A stretch of 44,254 nt of DNA from an uncultured Caulobacterales bacterium (GCA_903858685.1 CAIOJR010000156.1:1-44254), one strand, 5' to 3'. Positions 8,045-17,814 are shown, counted from the stretch's first letter. A program made the numbers and translations. The notes: a model not told the origin generated them from the letters alone.

Positions 8045-9487
8045 ATGGTCGAACGTCTGTTGAAATTTGTCGCCACGCCTCGCGCCACGCCGCCCAAGCG
8101 AGAGCCGGCGATCCGCATTGGCGACTTTGACGAAATCTATCAGGCCTATGACGCCGCTCAGGGCGAGGCGCAGGCCTCGCGTTGCTCGCAATGCGGCGTG
8201 CCGTTCTGCCAGAACGCCTGCCCGCTGCACAACAACATCCCGGACTGGTTGAAAATGACCGCCGAAGGTCGGCTGGAGGACGCCTACGCCCTGTCCTCGG
8301 CGACCTCCACCATGCCGGAGATCTGCGGCCGCATCTGCCCGCAGGACCGACTTTGTGAAGGCGACTGCGTGATCGAGCAGTCAGGCTGGGAGACGGTCTC
8401 GATCGGCGCGGTGGAAAAGCACATCACCGACACAGCCTGGGACAATGGCTGGGTCAAGCCGCTGCGGCCATTGCGTGAGCGGGCCCAGTCGGTGGGCGTG
8501 ATCGGGGCGGGGCCGGCAGGCCTGTCGGCGGCGGAGCGTCTGCGTGAAAAGGGCTATCTGGTCACGGTCTATGACCGTCATGACCGCGCCGGCGGCCTTC
8601 TGATCTATGGCATTCCCGGCTTCAAGCTGGAGAAGAAGATTGTGGAGCGACGCACCGCCCGTCTGGCGGAAGGGGGCGTGGTGTTTCGCCTCAATTTCGA
8701 GGTCGGGCGCGATGCGACTCTGGCGGACCTCAAGGCCCGTCATGACGCCCTTGTGGTGGCGACGGGCGTTTACAAGGCGCGCGATCTGGTCATGCCCGGC
8801 GCAGGGTCGCGCGGTGTGGCTGCGGCCCTTCCCTTTTTGATGGCCGCCAACAAGGCCGATCTGGGCGATGGCCCCGTGCCAAGGGCGCTTGACGCCAAGG
8901 GGCGCCGCGTCGTCGTGGTTGGCGGCGGGGATACGGCCATGGACTGTGTGCGCACCGCCATTCGTCAGGGCGCCAAGAGCGTCACCTGCGTCTATCGTCG
9001 CGACCGGGCCAACATGCCGGGCTCCGATCGAGAGGTCAGCCATGCTCAGGAGGAAGGCGTTGGTTTCGAATGGCTGGCCCTGCCCAGGGCGATCTTCGGC
9101 GATTCCCAGGGCGTGACCGGAGTCAAGGCGGCGCGCATGCGTCTGGGCGCGCCGGACGGCTCGGGGCGCCAATCGCCGGAAGAGGTCCCTGGCGGCGAGT
9201 TCGAGTTGGGCGCCGATCTTGTGATCAAGGCCCTGGGCTTTGATCCTGAGGACGCTGTCAACGCTTATGGCGCGCCGGGTCTGGCCCTCAATGGCTGGGG
9301 CGCGATCAAGGTCGACAACCGCACCCAGGCGACCAATCTGGAGGGCGTGTTCGCAGCAGGAGACATTGTTCGCGGCGCTTCGCTGGTGGTCTGGGCCATC
9401 CGTGACGGCCTCGACGCCGCCGACGGCGTGCATCGTTATCTTGAACACAAGGCCGCGGCGAAAGCCGGTCTGGCCGCAGCCGAATAG
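8045..9487 (+). CDS. gltD: Glutamate synthase [NADPH] small subunit
   Basis: A 480-residue beta subunit of glutamate synthase. The N-terminal iron-sulfur region has CSQCGVPFCQNACPLHNNIPDW near residue 40 and ICGRICPQDRLCEGDC near 95. An FAD-binding GAGPAGLSAAERL is near 155, with AGGLLIYGIPGFKLEK following, and the NADPH-binding VVGGGDTAMDCVRTA is near 297. A final FAD segment GVFAAGDIVRGASLVVWAI is near 435. It passes electrons from NADPH through FAD and Fe-S centres to GltB. A strong ribosome site (AGGAGAGAG) precedes the ATG. It lies 12 bp upstream of gltB, the reverse of the common gltB-gltD order. The 169-bp leader may hold control sites, but I found no convincing promoter. Confidence 0.97.
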   Translation: MVERLLKFVATPRATPPKREPAIRIGDFDEIYQAYDAAQGEAQASRCSQCGVPFCQNACPLHNNIPDWLKMTAEGRLEDAYALSSATSTMPEICGRICPQDRLCEGDCVIEQSGWETVSIGAVEKHITDTAWDNGWVKPLRPLRERAQSVGVIGAGPAGLSAAERLREKGYLVTVYDRHDRAGGLLIYGIPGFKLEKKIVERRTARLAEGGVVFRLNFEVGRDATLADLKARHDALVVATGVYKARDLVMPGAGSRGVAAALPFLMAANKADLGDGPVPRALDAKGRRVVVVGGGDTAMDCVRTAIRQGAKSVTCVYRRDRANMPGSDREVSHAQEEGVGFEWLALPRAIFGDSQGVTGVKAARMRLGAPDGSGRQSPEEVPGGEFELGADLVIKALGFDPEDAVNAYGAPGLALNGWGAIKVDNRTQATNLEGVFAAGDIVRGASLVVWAIRDGLDAADGVHRYLEHKAAAKAGLAAAE

Positions 9488-9499
9488 ACGGGAAACCCC

Positions 9500-12400
9500 A
9501 TGTCCCAACGGATCGATCTCTATCTGAAGAACCGCGACCTGCTCACCCGGGGCCATGCCTATGATCCGTCGAGCGAGCGGGACAATTGCGGCGTGGGGCT
9601 CGTCTGCGCCATCGACGGAAAGCCCCGCCGCGAAGTGGTGGAGCTGGCCATTCGCGCCCTGAAAGCCGTCTGGCATCGGGGCGCGGTCGACGCCGACGGC
9701 AAGACCGGCGACGGGGCGGGCATTCTTCTGAACGTGCCGCAGGACTTCTTCGCCGATCAGGTGCGCCGCATCGGCCACAAGCTGCGCCCGGGCCCCATCG
9801 CCGTGGGCCAGATCTTCCTGCCCAGAACCGATCTGGGCGCGCAGGAGGCTTGCCGCACCATTGTGGAGCGCGAGGTGTTGCGCGCCGGCTTTTACATCTA
9901 TGGCTGGCGCCAGACGCCGGTGAACACCGCCGTGATTGGCGAAAAGGCCAACGCCACGCGCCCTGAGATCGAACAGATCATGCTGGCCGCGCCCGCCGCC
10001 CTGCTGGCTGAAGACACGGACGGCTCGCATCTGGAGCGCGCCCTGTTCCTGATCCGCAAGCGGATCGAAAAGGCGGTGTCGGCGGCGGGCGTGGCGCCCT
10101 TTTACGTCTGCTCGTTTTCAGCGCGTTCGCTGGTCTACAAGGGCATGTTCCTGGCCGAGCATATTGACGACTTCTATCCCGATCTGCGCGACAGCCGGTT
10201 CGCCAGTGCGGTGGCCATCTTCCACCAGCGCTATTCCACCAACACCTTCCCCGAATGGCGTCTGGCCCAGCCCTTCCGCATGCTGGCCCACAATGGCGAG
10301 ATCAATACGGTCAAGGGCAACATCAACTGGATGAAGAGCCACGAGATCCGCATGACCGCCGATGCGTTCGGCGAGGATGACGGTCTGGTCAAGCCGGTCA
10401 TTCAGCCGGGCGGCTCGGACTCTGCGGCGCTGGACAATGTATACGAGGTTCTGGTCCGCGCGGGTCGCCCCGCCCCCATGGTCAAGGCGCTGCTGATCCC
10501 TGAGGCGGCCTCGCCCCTGATGAAGCCGAGCCATGCGGCCCTCTACGCCTATTGCAACGCCGTGATGGAGCCGTGGGACGGTCCGGCGGCGATCTGCGCC
10601 ACGGACGGCCGCTGGGTTGTGGCGGGCAAGGATCGCAACGGTCTTCGGCCCCTGCGCGTCACCACCACGCGCGACGGCCTTCTGATCATGGGCTCCGAAG
10701 CAGGCATGTGTGGCGTGGACGAGGCGCGGATCGTCTCCAAGAGCCACATCACGGCCGGGCGGATGCTGGCCGTCGATCTGACGGAGGGCCGGTTCTATGG
10801 TGAAGAGGAGATCATCGACGCGCTGGCTGACGATCATCCCTACACCCAGTGGCTGGGCAATATTGTCGATCTGGAAGAACGCATCGGGCCGGGACCCGAA
10901 CCGCGCAGCCTGGACCGTCAAGGTCTGCTGCGACGTCAGGTCGCGGCGGGCCTGAGCCTTGAGGATGTGGAGCTGATCCTGGCTCCGCTGGCCGAGGAGG
11001 GCAAGGAAGCCGTCGGCTCCATGGGCGATGACACGCCTCTGGCCGTGCTGTCCGAGCGCTATCGCCCGCTCAGCCATTTCTTCCGCCAGAACTTCAGCCA
11101 GGTCACCAACCCGCCGATCGACCCGTTGCGCGAAACGGGGATGATGAGCCTCAAGACCCGGTTCAAAAATCTCGGCAATATTCTGGCCCAGGACGAGACC
11201 CAGACCGATGTCTATGTGCTGGAAAGTCCGATCCTGACCAATGGCATGTATGATCGCTTCCTGTCGGTGTTCGGCGAGAAGACGGCGGCGGTGATCGACT
11301 GCACCTTTGAGGCGCCTGCGCCCGGCGCCCGTCCCGGCGACGCTCTGCGCCTCAATCTGGACCGGATCCGCGCCGAGGCCGAAGAGGCCGCCCTGTCCGG
11401 TCGCACCCAGATCATCCTGACAGATGAACATGCGGATGCTGACCGCTGCGCCCTGCCCATGGTGCTGGCGACCGGCGGCGTGCACAGCCATCTGGTGGCG
11501 CGCGGCCTGCGCTCCTACGTGTCCATCATCGTGCGCTCGGCGGAGTGTGTGGACACGCACGGCTTTGCGGTTCTGGTGGGCGTGGGCGCCACCGCCGTCA
11601 ACGCCTGGCTGGCTCAGGAGACTTTTCAGGACAGGCTTGAGCGCGGTCTGATGGGCCAGACGAGTCTGCGCGACGCCTGTGTGAACTTCAAGAAGGGCGT
11701 TGAGGCAGGGCTTTTGAAGATCCTGTCCAAGATGGGCATTTCGGTCATCTCGTCCTATCGCGGAGGGTATAATTTCGAGGCGGTGGGCCTGTCGCGGGGC
11801 CTTGTGGCCGAGTTCTTCCCCGGCATGAGTTCGCGCATTTCCGGCATCGGCCTTGCGGGTCTGGAGCAGATGGCGCTTCAGGCCCATGGGCTGGCCTTTG
11901 AATCCGCCGCCATCGCCCTGCCCATGGGCGGTTTCTATCGCCAGCGGGCGTCCGGCGAAAAGCACGCCTATGAGGCGGACCTGATCCATATGCTGCAAAG
12001 CGCGTGCAACACTGGGTCCTATGAGACCTACAGGACGTTCTCGGCGGGCATGCGTTCGGACCGGCCGGTGGCGCTTCGCGATCTGCTGGAATGGCAGTCC
12101 GATCGCAGGCCCGTGCCGCTCGACGAGGTGGAGAGCGTGAACGCGATCCGAAAACGCTTCGTCACGCCGGGGATGAGCCTGGGCGCCCTGTCGCCCGAGG
12201 CGCATGGCGTTTTGAACATCGCGATGAACCGCATCGGCGCGCGCTCGGTCTCTGGCGAGGGCGGCGAGGTTCCCGAGCGCTACATGCCCATGGCCAATGG
12301 CGACAATCCCAATTCTGCGGTCAAGCAGGTGGCGTCGGGCCGGTTTGGCGTGACGGCGGAATATCTGAACCAGTGCCGCGAGATCGAGATCAAGGTCGCT

Positions 12401-14026
12401 CAGGGCGCCAAACCCGGCGAGGGCGGACAACTGCCCGGCTTCAAGGTGACCGAACTGATCGCGCGCCTTCGCCATGCGACGCCCGGCGTGACCCTGATCT
12501 CTCCGCCGCCGCACCACGACATCTATTCCATCGAAGACCTGGCCCAGCTGATCTACGACCTCAAGCAGATCAATCCTGACGCCAAGGTCTGCGTGAAGCT
12601 GGTGGCGGCGGGCGGCATCGGCGCCATCGCGGCGGGCGTGGCCAAGGCCAAGGCCGACATCATCCTGATCGCGGGTCATGTCGGCGGTACGGGCGCCTCT
12701 TCGCAAAGCTCGATCAAGCATGCGGGCGGGCCCTGGGAAATGGGTCTTTCGGAGGCTAATCAGGTTCTGACGCTCAACAATCTCCGTCACAAGGTGACCC
12801 TGAGGGCGGACGGCGGCATGCGCACCGGGCGTGATATTGTCATCGCCGCCATGCTGGGCGCGGAGGAGTTCGGCATCGGCACGGCCAGCCTCATCGCCAT
12901 GGGCTGCATCATGGTGCGCCAGTGCCACTCCAACACCTGTCCGGTGGGGGTCTGTAGTCAGGACGAGCGCCTGCGGGCGAAATTCACCGGGACGCCGGAA
13001 AAGGTCATCAACCTGTTCAGCTTCATTGCGGAAGAGGTGCGAGAGATCCTGGCGGGCCTGGGCGCTCGCACTCTGCAGGAGATAGTGGGTCGCACCGACC
13101 TGTTGACCCAGATCAGCCGGGGCGCGGAGCATCTGGATGATCTCGACCTCAACCCCCTTCTGGTCCGGGCTGACCCCGGCGTGAACCCGCCCTATTGCAA
13201 TGTGGAGGGGCGGACCGAAGTGCCGGACAGCCTCGACGCCGAGGTGGAGAAGGACGCTGCCCCCCTGCTTGAACGGGGCAAGAAGATGCAGCTCACCTAC
13301 ACGGTGCGCAATACGCAGCGGGCCATAGGCGCGCGCATCTCGTCGCGAATCGTGCGCCGGTTCGGCATGACGGGTCTGGCGCCGGCGCATCTGTCCCTGG
13401 AACTCAAGGGTTCGGCCGGGCAAAGCCTCGGCGCCTTTGCGGTGCAGGGGGTCAAGATCACCCTGACCGGCGAGGCCAATGACTATGTCGGAAAGGGTCT
13501 GTCCGGCGCCACCATCGCCATTCGACCGACGCCGTCGCTAAAGCGGTCTTCGACCAACGCCATTCTGGGCAATACGGTCCTCTACGGCGCGACATCGGGT
13601 CGTCTGTTCGCTGCGGGGCGGGCGGGAGAGCGGTTCGCCGTGCGCAATTCCGGCGCTGTGGCGGTGGTCGAGGGCTGCGGCGCCAATGGCTGTGAATATA
13701 TGACCGGCGGGGCGGCTGTGATTCTGGGTCAGTGCGGGGCCAATTTCGGCGCCGGCATGACGGGCGGCATGGCGTTTGTGCTGGACGTGGACGGCGCCTT
13801 CGCCAGTCGGGTCAATCCTGAAAGCGTGGTTCTGAGCCCCGTCGTGTCAGATCACTGGAATGGGTTGCTGCACGATCTGGTCCGTGAGCACGACGCCGAG
13901 ACCGGCTCACAACTGGCGCAGGAGCTTTTGCGCAACTGGGACGAGGCGCGCACGCGCTTTGTGCAGGTCTGCCCGCGTGAGATGCTCAACCGTCTCGCCG
14001 CGCCGCTGGAAGCCGAGGTGGCCTAG
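9500..14026 (+). CDS. gltB: Glutamate synthase [NADPH] large subunit
   Basis: A full-length 1508-residue alpha subunit. Cys30 in RDNCGVGLVC is the expected N-terminal nucleophile of the glutaminase domain after removal of a 29-residue propeptide. Further glutaminase motifs are HQRYSTNTFPEW and LAHNGEINT near residue 240-275. The central domain is followed by the FMN-binding synthase domain with SGEGGE, KPGEGGQLPG, SPPPHHDIYSIEDLAQLI and GHVGGTGASS near 915-1075. The [3Fe-4S] cysteines are in CIMVRQCHSNTCPVGVC near 1135-1152. The C-terminal beta-helix has repeated G-x-x-G segments. It converts glutamine plus 2-oxoglutarate to two glutamates with GltD. A 1101-residue open frame on the opposite strand is only a GC-rich shadow. 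Confidence 0.98.
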   Translation: MSQRIDLYLKNRDLLTRGHAYDPSSERDNCGVGLVCAIDGKPRREVVELAIRALKAVWHRGAVDADGKTGDGAGILLNVPQDFFADQVRRIGHKLRPGPIAVGQIFLPRTDLGAQEACRTIVEREVLRAGFYIYGWRQTPVNTAVIGEKANATRPEIEQIMLAAPAALLAEDTDGSHLERALFLIRKRIEKAVSAAGVAPFYVCSFSARSLVYKGMFLAEHIDDFYPDLRDSRFASAVAIFHQRYSTNTFPEWRLAQPFRMLAHNGEINTVKGNINWMKSHEIRMTADAFGEDDGLVKPVIQPGGSDSAALDNVYEVLVRAGRPAPMVKALLIPEAASPLMKPSHAALYAYCNAVMEPWDGPAAICATDGRWVVAGKDRNGLRPLRVTTTRDGLLIMGSEAGMCGVDEARIVSKSHITAGRMLAVDLTEGRFYGEEEIIDALADDHPYTQWLGNIVDLEERIGPGPEPRSLDRQGLLRRQVAAGLSLEDVELILAPLAEEGKEAVGSMGDDTPLAVLSERYRPLSHFFRQNFSQVTNPPIDPLRETGMMSLKTRFKNLGNILAQDETQTDVYVLESPILTNGMYDRFLSVFGEKTAAVIDCTFEAPAPGARPGDALRLNLDRIRAEAEEAALSGRTQIILTDEHADADRCALPMVLATGGVHSHLVARGLRSYVSIIVRSAECVDTHGFAVLVGVGATAVNAWLAQETFQDRLERGLMGQTSLRDACVNFKKGVEAGLLKILSKMGISVISSYRGGYNFEAVGLSRGLVAEFFPGMSSRISGIGLAGLEQMALQAHGLAFESAAIALPMGGFYRQRASGEKHAYEADLIHMLQSACNTGSYETYRTFSAGMRSDRPVALRDLLEWQSDRRPVPLDEVESVNAIRKRFVTPGMSLGALSPEAHGVLNIAMNRIGARSVSGEGGEVPERYMPMANGDNPNSAVKQVASGRFGVTAEYLNQCREIEIKVAQGAKPGEGGQLPGFKVTELIARLRHATPGVTLISPPPHHDIYSIEDLAQLIYDLKQINPDAKVCVKLVAAGGIGAIAAGVAKAKADIILIAGHVGGTGASSQSSIKHAGGPWEMGLSEANQVLTLNNLRHKVTLRADGGMRTGRDIVIAAMLGAEEFGIGTASLIAMGCIMVRQCHSNTCPVGVCSQDERLRAKFTGTPEKVINLFSFIAEEVREILAGLGARTLQEIVGRTDLLTQISRGAEHLDDLDLNPLLVRADPGVNPPYCNVEGRTEVPDSLDAEVEKDAAPLLERGKKMQLTYTVRNTQRAIGARISSRIVRRFGMTGLAPAHLSLELKGSAGQSLGAFAVQGVKITLTGEANDYVGKGLSGATIAIRPTPSLKRSSTNAILGNTVLYGATSGRLFAAGRAGERFAVRNSGAVAVVEGCGANGCEYMTGGAAVILGQCGANFGAGMTGGMAFVLDVDGAFASRVNPESVVLSPVVSDHWNGLLHDLVREHDAETGSQLAQELLRNWDEARTRFVQVCPREMLNRLAAPLEAEVA

Positions 14027-14077
14027 CCTGGTCGTTCGGCTGGCGTGTCCTTGGATCCGCCAGCCCGACGGGCCTTC

Positions 14078-14293
14078 TCAGGCCTTCTTGACGAACTCTG
14101 TGCGCAAAACCAGATCGCGCACCTTTTCGGCGCGGCACTCGATCTCTTCTTCATCGCCCGTGAGGCGGATATTCCGGATCAGCGTTCCGCGCTTCAGGGT
14201 GACCCCGCCCGAGCCCTTGACCTTGAGGTCCTTGATCAGGGTGACATTGTCGCCATCATTGAGTTCCGCCCCGTTGGCGTCGCGAACCGTCAT
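14078..14293 (-). CDS. Short PhnA/YjdM-like protein lacking the zinc ribbon
   Basis: A 71-residue protein matching the C-terminal domain of PhnA/YjdM: VRDANGAELNDGDNVTLIKDLKVKGSGG and a final EFVKKA. The usual N-terminal four-cysteine zinc ribbon is absent. I place the start at 14293 (MTVRDANG) because GGAGT lies just upstream with correct spacing; the ATG at 14308 would overlap it. The name PhnA comes from phosphonate use in E. coli, but this domain has no proven role in it and no phn genes are nearby, so the function is unknown. It is convergent with gltB, with about 50 bp between the stops, where a weak GGCTGGCG/CGCCAGCC hairpin lies. Confidence 0.85.
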   Translation of the reverse strand: MTVRDANGAELNDGDNVTLIKDLKVKGSGGVTLKRGTLIRNIRLTGDEEEIECRAEKVRDLVLRTEFVKKA

Positions 14294-14464
14294 GTGAACT
14301 CCGATCATCTGAGGGTGTGCTTCTAGCAGGACGAAACGCCATTAATCCACATGGTTGGCCGGGATATTGTCCAAAGGCTTACGCGCGCGTGATCTGGCGG
14401 GTCGGGTCTCAGCCTATTAGGATGGGTTCAACTGAACGGCTGCCCATCAAAAAAGGACTAAGCC

Positions 14465-15652
14465 ATGCGCGAAGCGGTCATCGTCTCGTTCGCCCGGACG
14501 GGCCTCGCCAAATCCATCCGTGGCGGGTTCAACAACACCCACGGGGCTGCTGTCGCAGGCCATGCGGTCAAGCACGCCATTGCGCGCGCCGGCATCGATC
14601 CGGCGGAGGTGGAGGAGGTAACGGTCGGCGTCGGCCATCCGGAGGGCGCCACGGGACATAATCTTGGCCGCAATGCCGCGCTCTATGCAGGCTGCCCCGT
14701 CACCACATCGGGCGGCGTGGTCAGCCGCTTCTGCTCGTCGGGCCTCAATGCTCTGGCCGTCGCCGCAAACCATATCCGCGCAGACGGCGCCAAGGTGGTT
14801 GTGGGCGCCGGGGCTGAGTCCATTTCGCTGGTGCAGATGGGGGGTCACATGAACACCTATTTCTTCACCGAAGAGCATCTGATCCAAACCCACCCGGCGC
14901 TCTGGATGCCGATGATCGACACCGCCGACATCGTTGCCGAGCGCTACAAGATCAGCCGCGAAGCTCAGGATGAATACGCCCTGCGCTCGCAACAGCTCTA
15001 TGCCAGGGCTCAGGCGGATGGCCGGATCGGCGAGGAAATCGTTCCCATGGCCACCCGGATGAAGGTGGTGGATCGCGCGACGGGGCAGGAATCCATCGTC
15101 GATTATGTCGTGACCAAGGACGAGTGCAATCGCCCCGAAACCACGCTGGAGGGTCTGGCCTCGCTCAAACCGGTCAAGGGAGACGGCAAGTTCGTCACCG
15201 CCGGCAACGCCAGCCAGCTGGCCGATGGCGGCGCGGCTCTGGTCCTGATGGACGCCAAGGAGGCTGAAAAGCGCGGCCTGTCGCCGCTCGGCGCTTTCCG
15301 CGGTTTTGCGGTGGCGGGCTGCGAACCTGACGAAATGGGTATTGGCCCGGTCTTCGCCGTCCCTCGCCTGTTGGAGCGTCATGGCCTGAAGGTTGACGAT
15401 ATCGACATCTGGGAACTGAACGAAGCCTTCGCCAGTCAGTGCCTCTACAGCCGCGACCGGCTGGGCATTGATCCAGACAAGTATAATGTCAATGGCGGCT
15501 CCATCTCCATCGGCCACCCCTATGGCATGACAGGCGCCCGCTGCGCCGGCGCTCTGCTTCTGGAAGGCAAGCGCCGCGGCGCCAAGCTCGGCGTCGTCAC
15601 CATGTGCATCGGCGGCGGGATGGGCGCTGCGGGTCTGATCGAGATCTATTGA
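14465..15652 (+). CDS. Thiolase (acetyl-CoA acetyltransferase family)
   Basis: A 395-residue thiolase. Nucleophile Cys90 is in GGVVSRFCSSGLNA; NEAFA is near residue 318; GHPYGMTGAR (active-site His) is near 349; and CIGGGMGAAG near the end provides the second active-site Cys. Enzymes of this fold condense two acetyl-CoA or cleave 3-ketoacyl-CoA. The protein keeps VSRFCSSG rather than the VCxSG of PhaA-type enzymes, so it is closer to degradative or broad-range thiolases; substrate length cannot be decided from sequence alone. It may feed beta-oxidation, or acetoacetyl-CoA to the ethylmalonyl-CoA pathway suggested by mcd 10 kb away. A monocistronic gene ending at a terminator hairpin. Confidence 0.93.
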   Translation: MREAVIVSFARTGLAKSIRGGFNNTHGAAVAGHAVKHAIARAGIDPAEVEEVTVGVGHPEGATGHNLGRNAALYAGCPVTTSGGVVSRFCSSGLNALAVAANHIRADGAKVVVGAGAESISLVQMGGHMNTYFFTEEHLIQTHPALWMPMIDTADIVAERYKISREAQDEYALRSQQLYARAQADGRIGEEIVPMATRMKVVDRATGQESIVDYVVTKDECNRPETTLEGLASLKPVKGDGKFVTAGNASQLADGGAALVLMDAKEAEKRGLSPLGAFRGFAVAGCEPDEMGIGPVFAVPRLLERHGLKVDDIDIWELNEAFASQCLYSRDRLGIDPDKYNVNGGSISIGHPYGMTGARCAGALLLEGKRRGAKLGVVTMCIGGGMGAAGLIEIY

Positions 15653-15671
15653 GGCTAAACTGAACGGGTGA

Positions 15672-15699
15672 GGCGAAGCGTCCTTCCCGACGCTTCGCC
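15672..15699. terminator. Bidirectional terminator hairpin
   Basis: Perfect 11-bp stem GGCGAAGCGTC / GACGCTTCGCC with a 6-base loop, placed between the convergent thiolase and SDR genes. There is no long T-run, so strength is uncertain, but position and stem quality support a terminator for both genes. Confidence 0.6.
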
Positions 15700-15707
15700 C
15701 GCTTCAA

Positions 15708-16583
15708 TCAACTCTTCATGGCGTCGCGCATGGCCGCCGCCTGCTCCGGATCAATGCCCATGGCGGCCATCAGAGGCGAGGCCGCCGTCGGGTCCCACGC
15801 ATGTCGCGGGCCTACCGTAATGCCGCCATCAACAATCAGATGCGTTCCCGTCACGAAGGCCGACGCGTCCGAGGCGAAGAACAGCGCTGCTTCGGCGATG
15901 TGCCGGGGCTGACCCGCCACTGGCAGGGGCTGCATTTGCGGTGCGACCTGCTCGATATGCGCCGCCATCTGATCGGCCACCTCCCGCGGCAGGCCCATCG
16001 ACGCGCCGAAGATCGAGGTGCAGATCAGGCCGGGGCAGATGGCGTTGACACGGATTCTCTGCGCCGCCAGTTCCGCCGCCGACACCCGGCTCAACTGGAT
16101 GACAGCGGCCTTGGCGGTGGAATAGGCCAGCGGTCCCCAACCGGCTTCCGTTCCCGCGATCGAGGCGGTGTTGATCACCGATCCGCCGCCACGCCTGGCC
16201 ATATGGGGTATGGCGTGACGCGTGGCGAGCGCGGGCGCGCGCACCAGAAGCGCAAACACATTGTCCCAGGCCTGCGCCGTCACTTCCTCCGCCGAGGCCA
16301 GGCTGCCGCCTGCGCCGGCATTGTTGAACAGGATGTCCAGCCCGCCGAAGCGCGTCTGGGCCGTCTCGATCGCCTTGATCAGATCCGCCTCTTGAGTCAC
16401 GTCGCAATGGACATAGGCCAGACGTTCGCCAAAACGCGCTTCAAGGCCTGCGCCCTTTTCGTCCTGGACATCGGCGGCGACCACATGGGCGCCTTCTTCG
16501 ATGAACAGCTCCACCGTTCCCAGTCCGATACCCGACGCCGCGCCGGTGATGACCGCGACCTTTCCTTCCAGACGACCCGCCAT
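15708..16583 (-). CDS. Short-chain dehydrogenase/reductase
   Basis: A classical SDR of 291 residues. The nucleotide motif TGAASGIG is at residues 14-21, NNAGAGGS near 83, the catalytic Ser is in NTASIAGTE near 137, and the catalytic Tyr/Lys pair is in YSTAKAAV near 154. A family-typical NAICPGLI follows. The start at 16583 (MAGRLEGK) has GGGGAGAG eight bases upstream, so I prefer it to the ATG at 16604. A tail of about 30 residues (HAWDPTAASPLMAAMGIDPEQ) extends beyond the common SDR core. Substrate unknown. It follows the quinone oxidoreductase gene on the same strand after 97 bp and may share its transcript. Confidence 0.92.
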   Translation of the reverse strand: MAGRLEGKVAVITGAASGIGLGTVELFIEEGAHVVAADVQDEKGAGLEARFGERLAYVHCDVTQEADLIKAIETAQTRFGGLDILFNNAGAGGSLASAEEVTAQAWDNVFALLVRAPALATRHAIPHMARRGGGSVINTASIAGTEAGWGPLAYSTAKAAVIQLSRVSAAELAAQRIRVNAICPGLICTSIFGASMGLPREVADQMAAHIEQVAPQMQPLPVAGQPRHIAEAALFFASDASAFVTGTHLIVDGGITVGPRHAWDPTAASPLMAAMGIDPEQAAAMRDAMKS

Positions 16584-16680
16584 GTGGCGCTCTCCCCGAG
16601 ACATGCTGTGAAATTGATATGAAAGGAGCAGCCAGGGCTCTGGCCGCTCCCAATATTGATCGTCAGATCTGATGAGGCGA

Positions 16681-17679
16681 TCAGGCCAGCATCACCACGA
16701 CCTTGCCCTGAGCCTTGCGCGCGCCCAGATGGCTGATGGCTTTTCCGGCGTCCGCCATGCTGAACCTTTCGGAAACATGGGGCTTGATCTTGCCAGCCGC
16801 ATAGAGGTCCATCAATTCCTTGATCTTGCTCTGATTTTCCACTGGGTGACGGGCTGTATAGGCGCCCCAGAACACGCCCACCACCTGACAGGATTTAAGA
16901 AGCGTCAGGTTCAGCGGCAGCTTGGGAATGCCGGCCGGGAAGCCCACCACGAGGAAGCGCCCCTCCCAGGCGATCGCGCGCAGCGAGGCTTCGGCATAGT
17001 CTCCGCCCACGGCGTCATAGATCACGTCGGCGCCATTGGGGCCGCAGGCGGTCTTGAACAGTTCGGCCAGCGCCTTCTGGCCGTCGCGATCAAACGGGCC
17101 TTGCGGGTAGACCACGCCGGCGTCGGCGCCGTGCTTGAGGCACAGATCAACCTTTTCCTGAGACGACGCTGCGGCGATCACCCGCGCGCCCATGGCCTTG
17201 CCCAGCTCCACCGCCGCCAGACCGACGCCGCCGGCCGCGCCCAGCACCAGAAGCGTTTCACCGGGCTTGAGGTGGCCGCGCAGCTTCAGGGCGTAGTGAC
17301 TGGTGCCATAGGTCATGATGAAGGCCGCGGCCTCGTCAAACGGCATGGCGTCGGGAATGGGAATGCAGCGCTGGGCCGCGAGCGCGATCTTCTGCGCCAT
17401 GCCGCCCCAGCCGGTGGAGCCGATCACCCGGTCGCCGGGCTTCACATTGGTCACGCCCTCGCCGACACTCTCCACCACGCCCGACACTTCGCCACCGGGA
17501 GCAAAGGGGCGTTGGGGCTTGAACTGGTACTTGTCCTCGATAATCAGCACATCGGGATAGTTGACCCCGCAGGCATGGACGCGGATCACCACCTCGCCGG
17601 CCTTGGCCGTGGGATCGGGCAGGTCCTCAACCACAAGGGTTTCTGGACCGCCCACAGTCTTGCTCAATACGGCCTTCAT
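16681..17679 (-). CDS. NADPH:quinone oxidoreductase (zinc-free MDR family)
   Basis: A 332-residue medium-chain dehydrogenase/reductase. The N-terminal catalytic domain contains ACGVNYPDVLII and FAPGGEVSGVVESVG, and the Rossmann domain has LVLGAAGGVGLAAVELGKAMGARV near residue 143. The zinc ligands of alcohol dehydrogenases are absent, as in the quinone oxidoreductase group, which reduces quinones or 2-enoyl substrates with NADPH. A final QGKVVVML is typical. It is the first gene of a probable two-gene unit with the SDR and is divergent from the asparaginase gene. Its exact substrate, quinone or an acyl-CoA, cannot be told from sequence. Confidence 0.93.
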   Translation of the reverse strand: MKAVLSKTVGGPETLVVEDLPDPTAKAGEVVIRVHACGVNYPDVLIIEDKYQFKPQRPFAPGGEVSGVVESVGEGVTNVKPGDRVIGSTGWGGMAQKIALAAQRCIPIPDAMPFDEAAAFIMTYGTSHYALKLRGHLKPGETLLVLGAAGGVGLAAVELGKAMGARVIAAASSQEKVDLCLKHGADAGVVYPQGPFDRDGQKALAELFKTACGPNGADVIYDAVGGDYAEASLRAIAWEGRFLVVGFPAGIPKLPLNLTLLKSCQVVGVFWGAYTARHPVENQSKIKELMDLYAAGKIKPHVSERFSMADAGKAISHLGARKAQGKVVVMLA

Positions 17680-17814
17680 GAAAAATCTCCCCTGATTTGC
17701 ACTTTCGCGGGGGCCGAGCCCCGGAAACAGATTTCCGGATCGGCGCCCGCCGTTTATGGATCGCCTGACGCTATCGCCTTGGCGGCGAGTTGCAAGACTG
17801 AATAAGGTTCACCT

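Noticed and set aside
8381-10030. 549-codon open frame opposite gltD/gltB
   Set aside because: Shadow of two well-supported genes, crosses their junction, no motif.
10118-13423. 1101-codon open frame on the strand opposite gltB
   Set aside because: It lies wholly inside gltB, has His/Arg/Gln-rich shadow composition, no family motif and no ribosome site. Long antisense frames are expected in GC-rich genes.
14038-14065. GGCTGGCG/CGCCAGCC hairpin after gltB as a terminator
   Set aside because: Loop of 12 bases and no T-run; too weak to list as a feature, although the position between convergent genes is suitable.
14354-14368. Sigma-54-like TGGCCGG-GATA-TTGT upstream of the thiolase
   Set aside because: The essential GC of the -12 element is GT, and no enhancer palindrome or IHF site is near.
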